NCBI RefSeq assembly: GCF_003243515.1
Contig: NZ_QFRA01000006.1
Coordinates: 62,001-126,000 of the forward strand
Direction: 5' to 3'
Length of the DNA stretch: 64,000 bases
Origin: Corynebacterium kroppenstedtii
GTDB lineage: Bacteria > Actinomycetota > Actinomycetes > Mycobacteriales > Mycobacteriaceae
Shown: positions 19,060-28,198 of the stretch, piece by piece
How the letters are laid out: every line of letters begins with the position of its first letter
How positions within the stretch are numbered: the first letter of the stretch is position 1
The notes under the pieces: model-generated
What the model was told of the DNA's origin: nothing
Database searches by the model: none
The model's input: the letters and a program-made list of their open reading frames with translations, nothing else
Made by a program: the position numbers and the translations under genes

Positions 19060-20424
19060 GTGATGATGAAATCCTCTTCCGAACCAGAACCGGGGCGCGT
19101 GCCCGGTTCGCTCGCTCCCCTCAGCCAAAAACATGCGAGTCAGCTGGCCAATCGCGATAACGCCGACGATGTCATGGGCGTTCCGTATTACGCCCATGCG
19201 CCGCTAACCGAGGCAAGCCGTTCGGCGTCGATAGCCGTGAATATGAAGCGCTTAGCCTTGTGGTGTTTGCGGTTCCTCGCGATTGCCTTGGCTGCGTTCC
19301 TTCTCTGGTATGGGTTAGGTCTGATCTGGAGTGCACTCCTGCCAGTGATGATCTCGATCATTGTCTGCACTCTGCTGTGGCCGCCGGTTCATTGGCTCAC
19401 TAAGCACAAGGTCCCGCACGCGCTGTCGGCGATTGTGGTGCTCTTGGGTGCCGCAGTCATTGTGATTGGCACGCTCAGCCTCGTGACCACGAGCGTTATC
19501 GACCAGTCTGAGTCTTTGGCCCACCGCGCCTCCCACTCCTTACGCGAAACTAAGGAAGCGCTGAGTGGGCCACCGCTCAACATCAAAGACGCCCAGCTCA
19601 ACCAGGCTCTTGACCAAGCCGCGGCTCATATTCAGGAACATTCTGGATCCCTTGTCAGCTCTGTGTTGTCAGGAGCGTCGGCTGCGTCGGCGGTCGCGGT
19701 CACCTTGGGCATTGTCCTCATGCTGACCTTCTTCTTCCTGAACGACGGCCACAAGTTTTTGCCGTGGATTGACCGTCAGTTTTCTGGCTCGATTGGGACG
19801 CACCTCCACGAGATATTCGCCAGGTCGTGGAAAACTCTCGGAGGGTTCATCCGTGCACAAGCAATCATTTCCTTCCTGAACTCCGTCTTTATCGCGATTG
19901 GGTTATCGATCCTTCATGTCCCGCTGGCTCTCGCCCTCGCAGTGCTCAACTTCTTCTGCGGGTTTATCCCGATTTTCGGCGCGCTCGTTGCGGGTGCTGT
20001 GGCGGTTGTCATCGCGTTCGTCGCCAACGGGTGGATCTCGGCGCTGCTGACCGCGCTGCTCATTCTGTTGGTGCACCAAATTGAAGGCAATGTGCTCTCC
20101 CCCATCCTGCAATCGCGGGCAATGAACCTACATCCGGTCATCATCCTGGCGTCGGTGGCCATCGGTGGGAGCGTTTACGGTGTTGTCGGAGCGTTCCTCG
20201 CCGTCCCCCTCGCGGCCGTGGGGGCGGTCCTACTCCGATACGCCAGTGAGCAAGTAGATAGTCACGTTGTTGATCCCGTGCAGCCCGTCGTCGTACTTGA
20301 TTCTGAAACAAGCACGACGACGGACCACAGTTCGGTAATGGCACGGCCTGAGCCTCAGCCGGAACACTCGGACGCACGCAGTAACACATCTACTACCGAC
20401 GACGGCAGGGAGGAGAACAAGTAA
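19060..20424 (+). CDS. AI-2E family transporter (PerM-like), copy 1
   Basis: This is a 454-residue membrane protein. A polar N-terminus of about 65 residues is followed by the family pattern: paired helices (LRFLAIALAAFLLWYGLGLI; VMISIIVCTLLWPPVHWLTK), a soluble amphipathic domain (about 150-205), and a C-terminal block with LGGFIRAQAIISFLNS, the GFIPIFGALVAGAVAV motif and QIEGNVLSPILQSRAMNLHP. Members export autoinducers or ions; the substrate is unknown here. The start is GTG 19060 or ATG 19063, both without a clear binding site. The stop overlaps the next start as TAATG, and the second gene is a clear paralogue. Confidence 0.88.
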   Translation: MMMKSSSEPEPGRVPGSLAPLSQKHASQLANRDNADDVMGVPYYAHAPLTEASRSASIAVNMKRLALWCLRFLAIALAAFLLWYGLGLIWSALLPVMISIIVCTLLWPPVHWLTKHKVPHALSAIVVLLGAAVIVIGTLSLVTTSVIDQSESLAHRASHSLRETKEALSGPPLNIKDAQLNQALDQAAAHIQEHSGSLVSSVLSGASAASAVAVTLGIVLMLTFFFLNDGHKFLPWIDRQFSGSIGTHLHEIFARSWKTLGGFIRAQAIISFLNSVFIAIGLSILHVPLALALAVLNFFCGFIPIFGALVAGAVAVVIAFVANGWISALLTALLILLVHQIEGNVLSPILQSRAMNLHPVIILASVAIGGSVYGVVGAFLAVPLAAVGAVLLRYASEQVDSHVVDPVQPVVVLDSETSTTTDHSSVMARPEPQPEHSDARSNTSTTDDGREENK

Positions 20425-21791
20425 TGTCACTCTTCAACCGCCGGAAAAAACACGGTCAGGACGCTACCGACTCGGCTACGTCGAAGGGGAGCCGCAAGGT
20501 AGATCCGTCGACGGGCGCGGATAACGCCTCGACGAGCGCGGACAGCGCGGAGGGCCACTCACACGACCCCAGCACGCCGTTCCGCGGTGGCGAACACCAC
20601 CCCGAGGTCGACCCCTCGGACGCCCCCAAGGACCGCCTCGCAGTCATCGGCGACGTCGTCTCCATCGCCGCAGCCTGGTCAATACGACTGATCCTCCTCA
20701 TCGCCGGCGGCATCGTCGCCTGGCGAGCAATCGGCCTGCTGTGGCGAGGCGTTCTTCCCATCTTGATCGCCTTGATCATCTGCACGCTGCTCTGGGTTCC
20801 AACGAATTGGATGTGCAAAGCGCATTTTCCCCGGTGGCTCGCGGCCTTGGTCTCCGTGCTAGGTGCCTTGGCCATCATCGTCGGCCTCTTCAGCCTCATC
20901 GCGCCGAGTGCCGTCGAACAATCCTCCCAATTGGCGGATCAATCGATTAAAGGGCTGGAAAAGGTTCAGAACTACGTTCAAGGCCCGCCGCTTAATCTCA
21001 ACGATCAACAGGTCAATGATTACCTCGACGAGGGAATCGACAAGATTAAATCCAGCTCGGATCAAATCATTGCGGGCGTCGTCACCGGTGTGAATAAAGC
21101 ATCAGAATTAGCAGTGATGCTCGGCGTTATTCTGATGATCACCTTCTTTTTCCTGAAAGACGGCGATCGTTTCCTCCCGTGGCTTGGCAAAATTTCAGGC
21201 AAACGGGGCGAAGGTCACATCGTTGAACTCCTGCAGCGGTCCTGGAACACGCTCGGAGGGTTCATCCGTGCTCAAGCGGTTGTTTCCCTCATCGATGCTT
21301 TCTTCATCGGTCTGGGGCTGATCATTCTCAACGTGCCGCTTGCTCTACCGCTGGCCGTCATCACGTTCATGGGTGGTTTCATCCCCATCGTTGGTGCGAT
21401 CGTCGCGGGAGCCGTCGCCGTTCTTATTGCCCTCGTATCGAATGGCCTCACGACAGCATTAATCGTGCTCGCCATCATCATCGCGGTTCAGCAACTTGAA
21501 GGAAACGTTCTCTCCCCTGTTCTGCAATCAAAGGCGATGAATCTCCACCCGGTGATTGTTCTTCTCTCCGTCACCGTCGGCAGTAATTTGTACGGAATTA
21601 TCGGTGCGTTCCTGGCTATCCCCGTTATGGCCACCATTGCGGTGTGGTTGCGATACTTTAGTGAACTTATCGATAAAGAAGTCACGACCCGAAAGAAAGC
21701 GCTAAGCAATCGTCAATATACTGAAAATGTACGACGAGACTCCGAAACAACCCCAACAATGCCCGTTACCGGTCTGCCTACCAATAAATAG
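20424..21791 (+). CDS. AI-2E family transporter (PerM-like), copy 2
   Basis: This 455-residue paralogue of the preceding gene has the same domain order. After an 80-residue Ser/Asp/His-rich N-terminus come LLIALIICTLLWVPTNWMCK-like helices, the soluble domain with PPLNLNDQQVNDYLDEGIDK, LGGFIRAQAVVSLIDAFFIG, the GGFIPIVGAIVAGAVAVLIA motif and QLEGNVLSPVLQSKAMNLHP. The ATG shares its A with the upstream stop, so the two are translationally coupled and may form a hetero-oligomer. The two N-terminal tails are unrelated in sequence, which suggests an old duplication. Confidence 0.88.
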   Translation: MSLFNRRKKHGQDATDSATSKGSRKVDPSTGADNASTSADSAEGHSHDPSTPFRGGEHHPEVDPSDAPKDRLAVIGDVVSIAAAWSIRLILLIAGGIVAWRAIGLLWRGVLPILIALIICTLLWVPTNWMCKAHFPRWLAALVSVLGALAIIVGLFSLIAPSAVEQSSQLADQSIKGLEKVQNYVQGPPLNLNDQQVNDYLDEGIDKIKSSSDQIIAGVVTGVNKASELAVMLGVILMITFFFLKDGDRFLPWLGKISGKRGEGHIVELLQRSWNTLGGFIRAQAVVSLIDAFFIGLGLIILNVPLALPLAVITFMGGFIPIVGAIVAGAVAVLIALVSNGLTTALIVLAIIIAVQQLEGNVLSPVLQSKAMNLHPVIVLLSVTVGSNLYGIIGAFLAIPVMATIAVWLRYFSELIDKEVTTRKKALSNRQYTENVRRDSETTPTMPVTGLPTNK

Positions 21792-21817
21792 GACTTAAAC
21801 GGGTACCCTAATTCCCT

Positions 21818-22723
21818 GTGTCAGAATATCGAACTCCTGCTGCCTCCCCGAGAACTTCTTCGGGGCGCTCCAACAGCAACGACAATCGGTTCTGGGGACT
21901 GCTCTGGTGGGCTCCCCTGGCGATCATCGCTGCCTCCATGGCGACCGGCATGTTCATCAGTTCGGCCGGTGACGGAGCCCTGGGCCGGTGGTACTTCATT
22001 TTCTTCGTTGCATCGTCACTCATCACGACGCTGCTCGTCCAGGTACAAGGGCTGCTCGTCACCGTCTGTGCGCAACCCATCCTTTTCACAGTGCTCACGC
22101 CCATCTGTTCCCTCCTCGCCGGAAAGCTGAGCGGACATTCCGAGGGCGTCGGGGTGTTTTCCAAGACCTCACTGTTGGCGAACTTCTTCCCGGTTGTCCA
22201 GCACTTCTTCGTTCTCTTCTGGACGGTCGTGATCAGCGCCATCGTTGCGGTTGTGCGGTGCTGGTTGTATCGACGGCAAACCGCACGCGTCACTGCACGA
22301 CGTCAAACTGCCTCATCGCGGGCACCGCGGAATGGGCAACAAAAGCAACGAGCTTCTACTTCTCGTGCCCACCGGCCGCAAGAGTATCGCTCTGACTCGA
22401 CGAGCACGTCGATAGATTCGGCGCGCACCGATTCCCGACGGTCCTCGTCACCGTCACGACGTCACCGGCCACGTTCCTATGAGACGAACCGCTCCCCGCG
22501 AGTGAGCAGCCGATACGAGGATCGATATGAGGGCTCCGAAGTATCGCGTCGGCAGCATGACGCCCCTTCCCGGCCGACGCACCAAGGGGATCGCGAACGG
22601 TACCGCGATCAGTCTCCCACGTATCCGTCGAAGAAATTCACACCGCGGACTTACCGTCCCGACGACGGCACATCCTCCCTTCCGCCCCGGACGACACGGC
22701 CGCGGCACTCACGTCGGGACTGA
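21818..22723 (+). CDS. DUF6542-like membrane protein with long basic tail
   Basis: This is a 301-residue protein with a GTG start at 21818. After 25 polar residues, four hydrophobic helices span about residues 26-145 (LLWWAPLAIIAASMATGMFI, WYFIFFVASSLITTLLVQV, LFTVLTPICSLLAG, FFVLFWTVVISAIVAVV). The remaining 150 residues are extremely rich in Arg, Ser and Thr and probably disordered in the cytoplasm. Similar proteins sit beside ychF and xseA in related genera. The function is unknown. Confidence 0.75.
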   Translation: MSEYRTPAASPRTSSGRSNSNDNRFWGLLWWAPLAIIAASMATGMFISSAGDGALGRWYFIFFVASSLITTLLVQVQGLLVTVCAQPILFTVLTPICSLLAGKLSGHSEGVGVFSKTSLLANFFPVVQHFFVLFWTVVISAIVAVVRCWLYRRQTARVTARRQTASSRAPRNGQQKQRASTSRAHRPQEYRSDSTSTSIDSARTDSRRSSSPSRRHRPRSYETNRSPRVSSRYEDRYEGSEVSRRQHDAPSRPTHQGDRERYRDQSPTYPSKKFTPRTYRPDDGTSSLPPRTTRPRHSRRD

Positions 22724-22841
22724 ACGGCATCCCACGTCGGAGCTACATAGCCCACGTCGAAGCCACAGAGAAAACCCGTGGCACTCAGCACTTTCGCATG
22801 AGCTAGCAGTTATGTCCTAGGTAGCCATTAAAGTGGGGCAT

Positions 22842-24116
22842 ATGACTGCGAAACAGGATCCGGCCACGTCGGGGTCACGCACCAGTCGAGGCGGACTTAC
22901 CTCCCCCGAAGCCCCGTGGCCCGTCCGCATCCTCAACCGCAAAATCGGAGACTGGATTTCGAAACTCGGTTCAGTGTGGGTAGAGGGCCAGCTCACGCAG
23001 ATGAAGCAAACCCGGTACTGGACGTTCCTCACTCTCCGTGACGTCGAAGCGGAGATGTCGATCGAACTGATCGCCAAGAATCATGTCATTACGTCTCTTC
23101 CCACTCCGCTGTCGCATGGTGACCGGGTCATTGTTCTGGGGAAACCGAATTATTCGGTCAGCCGTGGCCAGTTGAAGCTATCCATTACCGACATCCGCCC
23201 TGTGGGGATTGGTGAACTGCTTGCCCGCATCGAGCAACTCCGTAAGCTCCTTGCTGCCGAAGGATTACTCGCGCCCGAGCGGAAAAAGCCACTCCCGGTC
23301 CTCCCCCGACGCATCGGGCTCATTACCGGCCGAGGCTCCGCCGCAGAGCGCGACGTGATTTCTATCGCGCAAGAGCGATGGCCTGCGGTGAACATTCGGA
23401 CACTCAATCCACCAGTCCAGGGCGCCAGCGCTGTCCCTGAAGTCAAAGAGGCGCTCACCATTCTTGATCGTGACCCTACCGTCGACGTCATCATCGTGGC
23501 GCGTGGCGGCGGTTCCGTCGAAGATCTTCTTCCGTTTTCCGACGAAAGCCTCGTTCGCCATGTCAGCACGCTGAGAACACCGATTGTCAGCGCTATTGGC
23601 CACGAAACCGATAACCCTGTTCTCGACGACGTAGCCGACCTGCGGGCGGCGACTCCCACGGATGCGGCAAAACGTGTCGTGATCGATATGGCTACTGAGC
23701 TCGAGGGAATCCGTGATTGTCGGCAGCGCGGGCAGCAAGCGCTCTTCCGATGGCTGGACTACGAACGTGATCGTCTGAATGATTTGCGCCAACGGCCCGT
23801 GATGGCTCACCCGATGACGCCGATAAACCGCCACGCGGAAGATGTGGCACGCGACGCGTCGTCCATCAGGCGAAATATCACGCTCTTGCTGGAGCGAGCG
23901 AACTCCGAGATCGCTCATCTGCGCGGGCAAGTCTCAGCATTGGGCCCGTCGGCAACGCTTGCTCGAGGATATTCCATCGTCCAGGTACAGCGCCCCGGTG
24001 AAGAGTCCGAAGTGGCGACCTCGATTGATCAAACTCCGCCGGGGTCCCAGCTGCGGATCCGGCTCAACGACGGATCAATCGTTGCGGCCACCATGTCGAC
24101 CTCGCCAGCTCAATGA
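22842..24116 (+). CDS. xseA: Exodeoxyribonuclease VII large subunit
   Basis: XseA with XseB degrades single-stranded DNA in both directions. The 424-residue protein begins with an N-terminal OB fold (WPVRILNRKIGDWISKLGSV, WTFLTLRD...MSIELIAKN). The catalytic core has GLITGRGSAAERDVI, DVIIVARGGGSVEDL, SAIGHETDNPVLDDVADLRA and TPTDAAK. A long coiled coil precedes the C-terminal TLARGYSIVQ. ATG 22842 is preferred; GTG 22833 is in frame and possible. GTGGGGCAT directly before the ATG serves as a close binding site and resembles the sequence before coaA. Confidence 0.95.
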   Translation: MTAKQDPATSGSRTSRGGLTSPEAPWPVRILNRKIGDWISKLGSVWVEGQLTQMKQTRYWTFLTLRDVEAEMSIELIAKNHVITSLPTPLSHGDRVIVLGKPNYSVSRGQLKLSITDIRPVGIGELLARIEQLRKLLAAEGLLAPERKKPLPVLPRRIGLITGRGSAAERDVISIAQERWPAVNIRTLNPPVQGASAVPEVKEALTILDRDPTVDVIIVARGGGSVEDLLPFSDESLVRHVSTLRTPIVSAIGHETDNPVLDDVADLRAATPTDAAKRVVIDMATELEGIRDCRQRGQQALFRWLDYERDRLNDLRQRPVMAHPMTPINRHAEDVARDASSIRRNITLLLERANSEIAHLRGQVSALGPSATLARGYSIVQVQRPGEESEVATSIDQTPPGSQLRIRLNDGSIVAATMSTSPAQ

Positions 24117-24170
24117 GCCAACCCCACATATCACGATTAATCACACACCACGCTTACGAAGGAGCTACCT

Positions 24171-24506
24171 ATGACACAGCCCGACCGCAACGACTCCGAC
24201 TCATTCACCATCGGTTCCGGCGAATCCAACCCCCGCTTTAAGCCCGTCGAAGAATTATCCTACGAAGAAGCACGTCAGGAACTCATTGAAGTCGTGCGGA
24301 TTCTCGAACTTGGCCAAATGAGCCTTGATGAGTCGCTTCTGTACTGGGAGCGAGGCGAGGCACTAGCTCGGACCTGCGAAGACTACCTCGAGGGAGCCCG
24401 CGACCGTGTTGAAAAAGCCCTAAAGGATAGTGATTACGCCGAGGGCGACGACGACGCTTCGGACGGGGCCGATTCTCCCGCTGACGGCTCTGGCTTTGCT
24501 TCCTGA
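24171..24506 (+). CDS. xseB: Exodeoxyribonuclease VII small subunit
   Basis: This 111-residue protein has the XseB helical hairpin at about residues 25-85: LSYEEARQELIEVVRILELG, QMSLDESLLYWERGEAL and CEDYLEGARDRVEKAL. It follows xseA by 54 bases with a strong AAGGAG site. An acidic tail (about 86-111) extends past the core; its coding sequence overlaps the 3' end of the converging DUF4245 gene by 73 bases. Confidence 0.93.
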   Translation: MTQPDRNDSDSFTIGSGESNPRFKPVEELSYEEARQELIEVVRILELGQMSLDESLLYWERGEALARTCEDYLEGARDRVEKALKDSDYAEGDDDASDGADSPADGSGFAS

Positions 24507-25051
24507 ATAGCCTTCGCCATCGTCGAGAATTCATCGGTGCTGCCGGTGCCCGATACGGCCCATCGTACGTCTTTCTTATCCGCCACCCATGCCGTGCGGA
24601 CGTCATCGTCGGAACCCTCAAACACGTGCCACGTTGTTCCGTCGATGTCTTTGGTTCCCTTTTCTTCCCGGGCTTTACTGTCGAGCCCCTGGGCTACGTC
24701 GTCGACGGATGCGCTCGTTTGAACAAATCGGATCCAGTCTTTGTCATGGACCCAACCGACTGAGGAGCCAGAATGGCCGTTGAGGTTGATCCGAAGGGCC
24801 GAATTGGGGATCCACCCCTCGGGCGACGCGGGGAGGCGAACGGGATAATCGGCGGATTGTGCCTCGCTCTGTAAGAACGTGGTGTAGTCAACGCGGGTGA
24901 CTTTCCCTTCTTTGGGGTTGCCAGGCTGGTAATGGCACAGGCCTGTCCCTCCGATGACGACGAACATCACGATGAGCATGACTCCGAGCGAGATAATCAT
25001 GTCACGGCCGTCTTGGAAAATCCTTGGCTTCTCCACCTTTTTCGTGCGCAC
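24434..25051 (-). CDS. DUF4245 membrane-anchored protein
   Basis: This is a 205-residue protein of actinobacteria. A short basic cytoplasmic part (about 1-17) is followed by one membrane helix (MIISLGVMLIVMFVVIGGTG) and an extracytoplasmic domain with VTRVDYTTFLQ, PEGWIPNSALRI, VGWVHDKDWIRFVQ and TTWHVFEGSDDDVRTAWV. It ends in a Ser/Pro/Glu tail. The function is unknown. It lies beside glpX in related genomes. Its last 73 bases run antisense to the end of xseB, so both tails are encoded by the same DNA. Confidence 0.85.
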   Translation of the reverse strand: MRTKKVEKPRIFQDGRDMIISLGVMLIVMFVVIGGTGLCHYQPGNPKEGKVTRVDYTTFLQSEAQSADYPVRLPASPEGWIPNSALRINLNGHSGSSVGWVHDKDWIRFVQTSASVDDVAQGLDSKAREEKGTKDIDGTTWHVFEGSDDDVRTAWVADKKDVRWAVSGTGSTDEFSTMAKAIQEAKPEPSAGESAPSEASSSPSA

Positions 25052-25345
25052 GCGAACGATTATGGCTGTTCATCATGGGGGATCACAAAACCATCGGTCG
25101 ATGTCGGCCACTAATCACCCACGACGGCCCCCGAGTAGTGGTTCCGTTCTTGGCCCGCACCGCCCGCATCGGCGTGGTCACACCAACCAACAGGGAGAAC
25201 CTGTGGTCACCTCCGAAAAAGTACAAGATTCACCACATTTTGCCCCTATTTGGGAGTGAGATTAATCGGCTATTGGGCGCAGAAGTGAAACAATGAAGAT
25301 GATCAACGCCATCACTGAAGCCAAAACAGGAGGCATGTGCCACCC

Positions 25346-26350
25346 ATGAGTGACCACAAACAAACACCACCGGACCGTAACCTCGCTATGGAACTGGTCC
25401 GCGTGACGGAAGCCGCCGCCCTTGCCTCGGGCAGGTGGGTCGGCCGCGGAAAGAAAAATGAAGGCGACGGAGCCGCTGTCGACGCCATGCGCCAGATGAT
25501 CAACACCGTGGCAATGCGCGGTGTAGTAGTTATCGGCGAAGGTGAAAAAGACGAAGCCCCGATGCTCTTCAACGGTGAAGAGGTCGGAACAGGCGAAGGC
25601 CCCGATATCGACATCGCTGTCGACCCTGTTGATGGGACCACATTGATGGCTGAGGGCCGCCAGAACGCTATCTCGGTGCTCGCCGCAGCAGAGCGTGGAA
25701 CCATGTATGACCCATCCGCCGTGTTCTACATGAAGAAAATCGCGGTCGGCGCAGAGGCCCGCGGCGTTGTTGACGTTAATGCCCCGGTCAAGGACAACAT
25801 TCGCGCAGTGGCCCACGCTAAAGGTAAGAGGGCCTCGGACATTACCGTCGTCGTTTTGGATCGTCCCCGCCACGAGCACCTCACTCAGGAAATTCGCGAC
25901 GCCGGAGCCAAGGTTCGTTTAATTCACGACGGTGACGTCGCTGGTGCTGTGGCAGCCGCCCAGGATCAGACCCAGAACAGCATCGACATCATGATGGGCG
26001 TCGGCGGAACCCCAGAAGGCATCATCACTGCGTGTGCTATGCGATGCATGGGCGGAGAGATTCAGGGCGTGCTGACCCCGCGTAATGATGAAGAAAAGCA
26101 AAAGGCTCTCGATGCTGGCCACGAACTGGGCAAGGTTCTCACGACGGAGGACCTCGTTCATTCACAGAACTGCTTCTTCGTGGCGACGGGTGTGACCAAC
26201 GGCGATATGCTCCGCGGAGTCACGTATTCACCGCGCGGTGCGATCACGCGTTCGCTGGTCATGCGGTCAAAGTCCGGCACTGTGCGCATGATTGAGTCGC
26301 ATCACCAGTTGACGAAGCTAGAAGAGTACTCCGTCGTCGATTACAGCTAG
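25346..26350 (+). CDS. glpX: Class II fructose-1,6-bisphosphatase
   Basis: GlpX removes the 1-phosphate of fructose 1,6-bisphosphate and is the main gluconeogenic phosphatase of corynebacteria. The 334-residue protein shows NLAMELVRVTEAAALASGRW, the metal site GEGEKDEAPML and AVDPVDGTTLMAEGR, then GDVAGAVAAAQD, GGTPEGIITACAM and GVTNGDMLRGV. AGGAGG at 25328-25333 lies 12 bases before the ATG at 25346; an in-frame GTG at 25337 is too close to it. Two hairpins follow the stop. Confidence 0.95.
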   Translation: MSDHKQTPPDRNLAMELVRVTEAAALASGRWVGRGKKNEGDGAAVDAMRQMINTVAMRGVVVIGEGEKDEAPMLFNGEEVGTGEGPDIDIAVDPVDGTTLMAEGRQNAISVLAAAERGTMYDPSAVFYMKKIAVGAEARGVVDVNAPVKDNIRAVAHAKGKRASDITVVVLDRPRHEHLTQEIRDAGAKVRLIHDGDVAGAVAAAQDQTQNSIDIMMGVGGTPEGIITACAMRCMGGEIQGVLTPRNDEEKQKALDAGHELGKVLTTEDLVHSQNCFFVATGVTNGDMLRGVTYSPRGAITRSLVMRSKSGTVRMIESHHQLTKLEEYSVVDYS

Positions 26351-26404
26351 GACCCGTTTTCGGGTCGATGTTATGCCCGGGGATATCTGTTGTTCTCCGG
26401 GCAT
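26351..26404 (+). terminator. Double hairpin after glpX
   Basis: GACCCG-TTTT-CGGGTC (26351-26366) directly follows the stop, and ATGCCCGG (26373-26380) pairs perfectly with CCGGGCAT (26397-26404). Neither is followed by a long T-run, so they may end transcription weakly or protect the glpX 3' end. Confidence 0.55.
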
Positions 26405-26523
26405 TCACGCGTACACACAAACCACGCGCTTGCCGCATGCCTCGCTGATCTATGACCTACACCACTAGGTTGTATTTTTGGCAACAACGGTCACACATCG
26501 AGGCTCCCGATGGGCCATACTTG

Positions 26524-26546
26524 AAGTGGCACGAATTCTGCCACTT
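26524..26546. promoter_or_regulatory. Perfect inverted repeat in the fumC leader
   Basis: AAGTGGCA (26524-26531) and TGCCACTT (26539-26546) are perfect 8-bp arms around CGAATTC, 45 bases before the fumC ATG and just after a CATACT box that could be a -10 element. CCACTTTGCACA at its right edge also partly resembles a RamB site. This is a probable operator or leader hairpin. Confidence 0.5.
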
Positions 26547-26590
26547 TGCACATATCCTCATAGCACATATGAAGGTGGGACTTACATAAC

Positions 26591-27994
26591 ATGAGCGATC
26601 AGGAATACCGCATCGAACACGACACCATGGGTGAAGTCAAGGTTCCGGCCACAGCACTGTGGCGCGCGCAAACCCAACGTGCAGTTCAGAATTTCCCAGT
26701 GTCGGGGCGCGACCTCGAACACGCACAAATCCGCGCCATGGGCCTACTCAAGGCCGCATGTGCGCAAGTCAATCTTGACCGTGGCCTACTTTCAGAGGAA
26801 AAAGGCAAAGCCATCATCGCAGCGGCCACCGATATTACCGACGGCAAACACGACAAAGAATTTCCTATCGACGTTTTCCAGACCGGCTCCGGTACGTCGT
26901 CGAATATGAACACCAACGAGGTTATCGCCTCCATCTGTAAGAACAACGGCGTCGAGGTTCACCCGAATGACGACGTCAACATGGGCCAGTCCTCGAACGA
27001 CACCTTCCCCACCGCAACGCACGTTGCCACCACGGAAGCCGCCGTTAAGGATCTCATCCCTTCATTGACGACGCTGCACAAGTCGCTGTCGGCCAAGGCG
27101 ACCGAGTGGGAAGAGGTTGTGAAGTCCGGACGCACCCACCTGATGGATGCGGTACCGGTGACCTTGGGGCAGGAGTTCTCGGGCTACGCTCGGCAGATCG
27201 AAGCTGGCATCGAGCGCGTGAAGGCCACGCTGCCGCGCGTCGGTGAGCTCCCCATCGGTGGTACGGCCGTCGGAACCGGGCTGAACACCACCGAAGATTT
27301 CGGCGACAAAGTCACCGCTGAGCTGGTAAAACTGACCGGTGTTGAGGAACTGCGTCCTTGCATTAACCACTTTGAGGCTCAGGCGAACCGCGATGGGCTC
27401 GTCGAGATGTCGGGCGCGCTGAGGAGCATCGCCGTCTCCCTCAACAAGATCGCCAACGATATCCGGTGGATGGGCTCCGGCCCGCTGACCGGCCTCGGCG
27501 AAATCCACCTTCCTGACCTCCAGCCGGGCTCGTCGATCATGCCTGGCAAGGTCAACCCGGTCATGTGTGAGACCGCCACTCAGGTTGCATGCCAGGTCAT
27601 TGGTAACGACGCCGCGATTGCCGCCGGTGGCATGCAAGGCGCATTCGAGCTGAACGTGTTTATCCCGATGATGGCGCGCAATGTGCTGGAGTCAATCCGC
27701 CTGCTGTCCAACACTGCGGTGATCTTCGCCGAAAAGATGGTGGACGGAATTGAGCCCAACGCTGAGCGCATGCGCACATTGGCTGAGTCCTCGCCATCCA
27801 TCGTCACTCCGCTCAACAGCGCGATCGGTTACGAGGCTGCCGCGAAGGTTGCCAAGACCGCGCTGAAGGAGGGCAAGACTATTCGCCAAACCGTCATTGA
27901 CCTCGGTTTTGTCGATGGCGAGAAGCTCACGGAGGAAGAGCTGGATAAGCGCCTCAACGTGCTTGCCATGGCGAATACGGATCGCGATAAGTAA
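26591..27994 (+). CDS. fumC: Class II fumarate hydratase
   Basis: FumC interconverts fumarate and malate without an iron-sulfur cluster. The 467-residue length is normal. Landmarks are FQTGSGTSSNMNTNEVIA, HPNDDVNMGQSSNDTFPTA, VKSGRTHLMDAVPVTLGQE (with the active-site His) and the mobile catalytic loop GSSIMPGKVNPV. The C-terminal domain covers about 390-467. The ATG at 26591 follows GGTGGGA at long spacing. A strong terminator follows, so the gene is monocistronic. Confidence 0.96.
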   Translation: MSDQEYRIEHDTMGEVKVPATALWRAQTQRAVQNFPVSGRDLEHAQIRAMGLLKAACAQVNLDRGLLSEEKGKAIIAAATDITDGKHDKEFPIDVFQTGSGTSSNMNTNEVIASICKNNGVEVHPNDDVNMGQSSNDTFPTATHVATTEAAVKDLIPSLTTLHKSLSAKATEWEEVVKSGRTHLMDAVPVTLGQEFSGYARQIEAGIERVKATLPRVGELPIGGTAVGTGLNTTEDFGDKVTAELVKLTGVEELRPCINHFEAQANRDGLVEMSGALRSIAVSLNKIANDIRWMGSGPLTGLGEIHLPDLQPGSSIMPGKVNPVMCETATQVACQVIGNDAAIAAGGMQGAFELNVFIPMMARNVLESIRLLSNTAVIFAEKMVDGIEPNAERMRTLAESSPSIVTPLNSAIGYEAAAKVAKTALKEGKTIRQTVIDLGFVDGEKLTEEELDKRLNVLAMANTDRDK

Positions 27995-28042
27995 GCGAAT
28001 GAATCGCTAGTCGCCTACGTCATCTAGTCGACTGCACACACT

Positions 28043-28070
28043 GGGCCGCCCCTTGAGGGTGGCCCTTTTT
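28043..28070 (+). terminator. Rho-independent terminator of fumC
   Basis: GGGCCGCCC (28043-28051) pairs with GGGTGGCCC (28057-28065, one G-U pair) around a five-base loop and is followed by five T residues. Confidence 0.88.
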
Positions 28071-28161
28071 ATGGCCTCCAGAGGCTTCGTCATGACACAG
28101 GTCACACTTGAGGGGCTTTTGATTTCTTTCATACAATGCAGACTTATACTAACCGCAACTT

Positions 28162-28174
28162 TGCACTCAGTGCA
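28162..28174. promoter_or_regulatory. Palindrome before the TetR gene
   Basis: TGCACTCAGTGCA is a perfect dyad, located between a TATACT -10-like box (28144-28149) and the GTG start at 28199. This is the position expected for autorepression by the TetR protein. The overlapping AACTTTGCAC also resembles a RamB site, so the two readings compete. Confidence 0.5.
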
Positions 28175-28198
28175 TAATTAGGTCTAAGGTTGGCTCTC

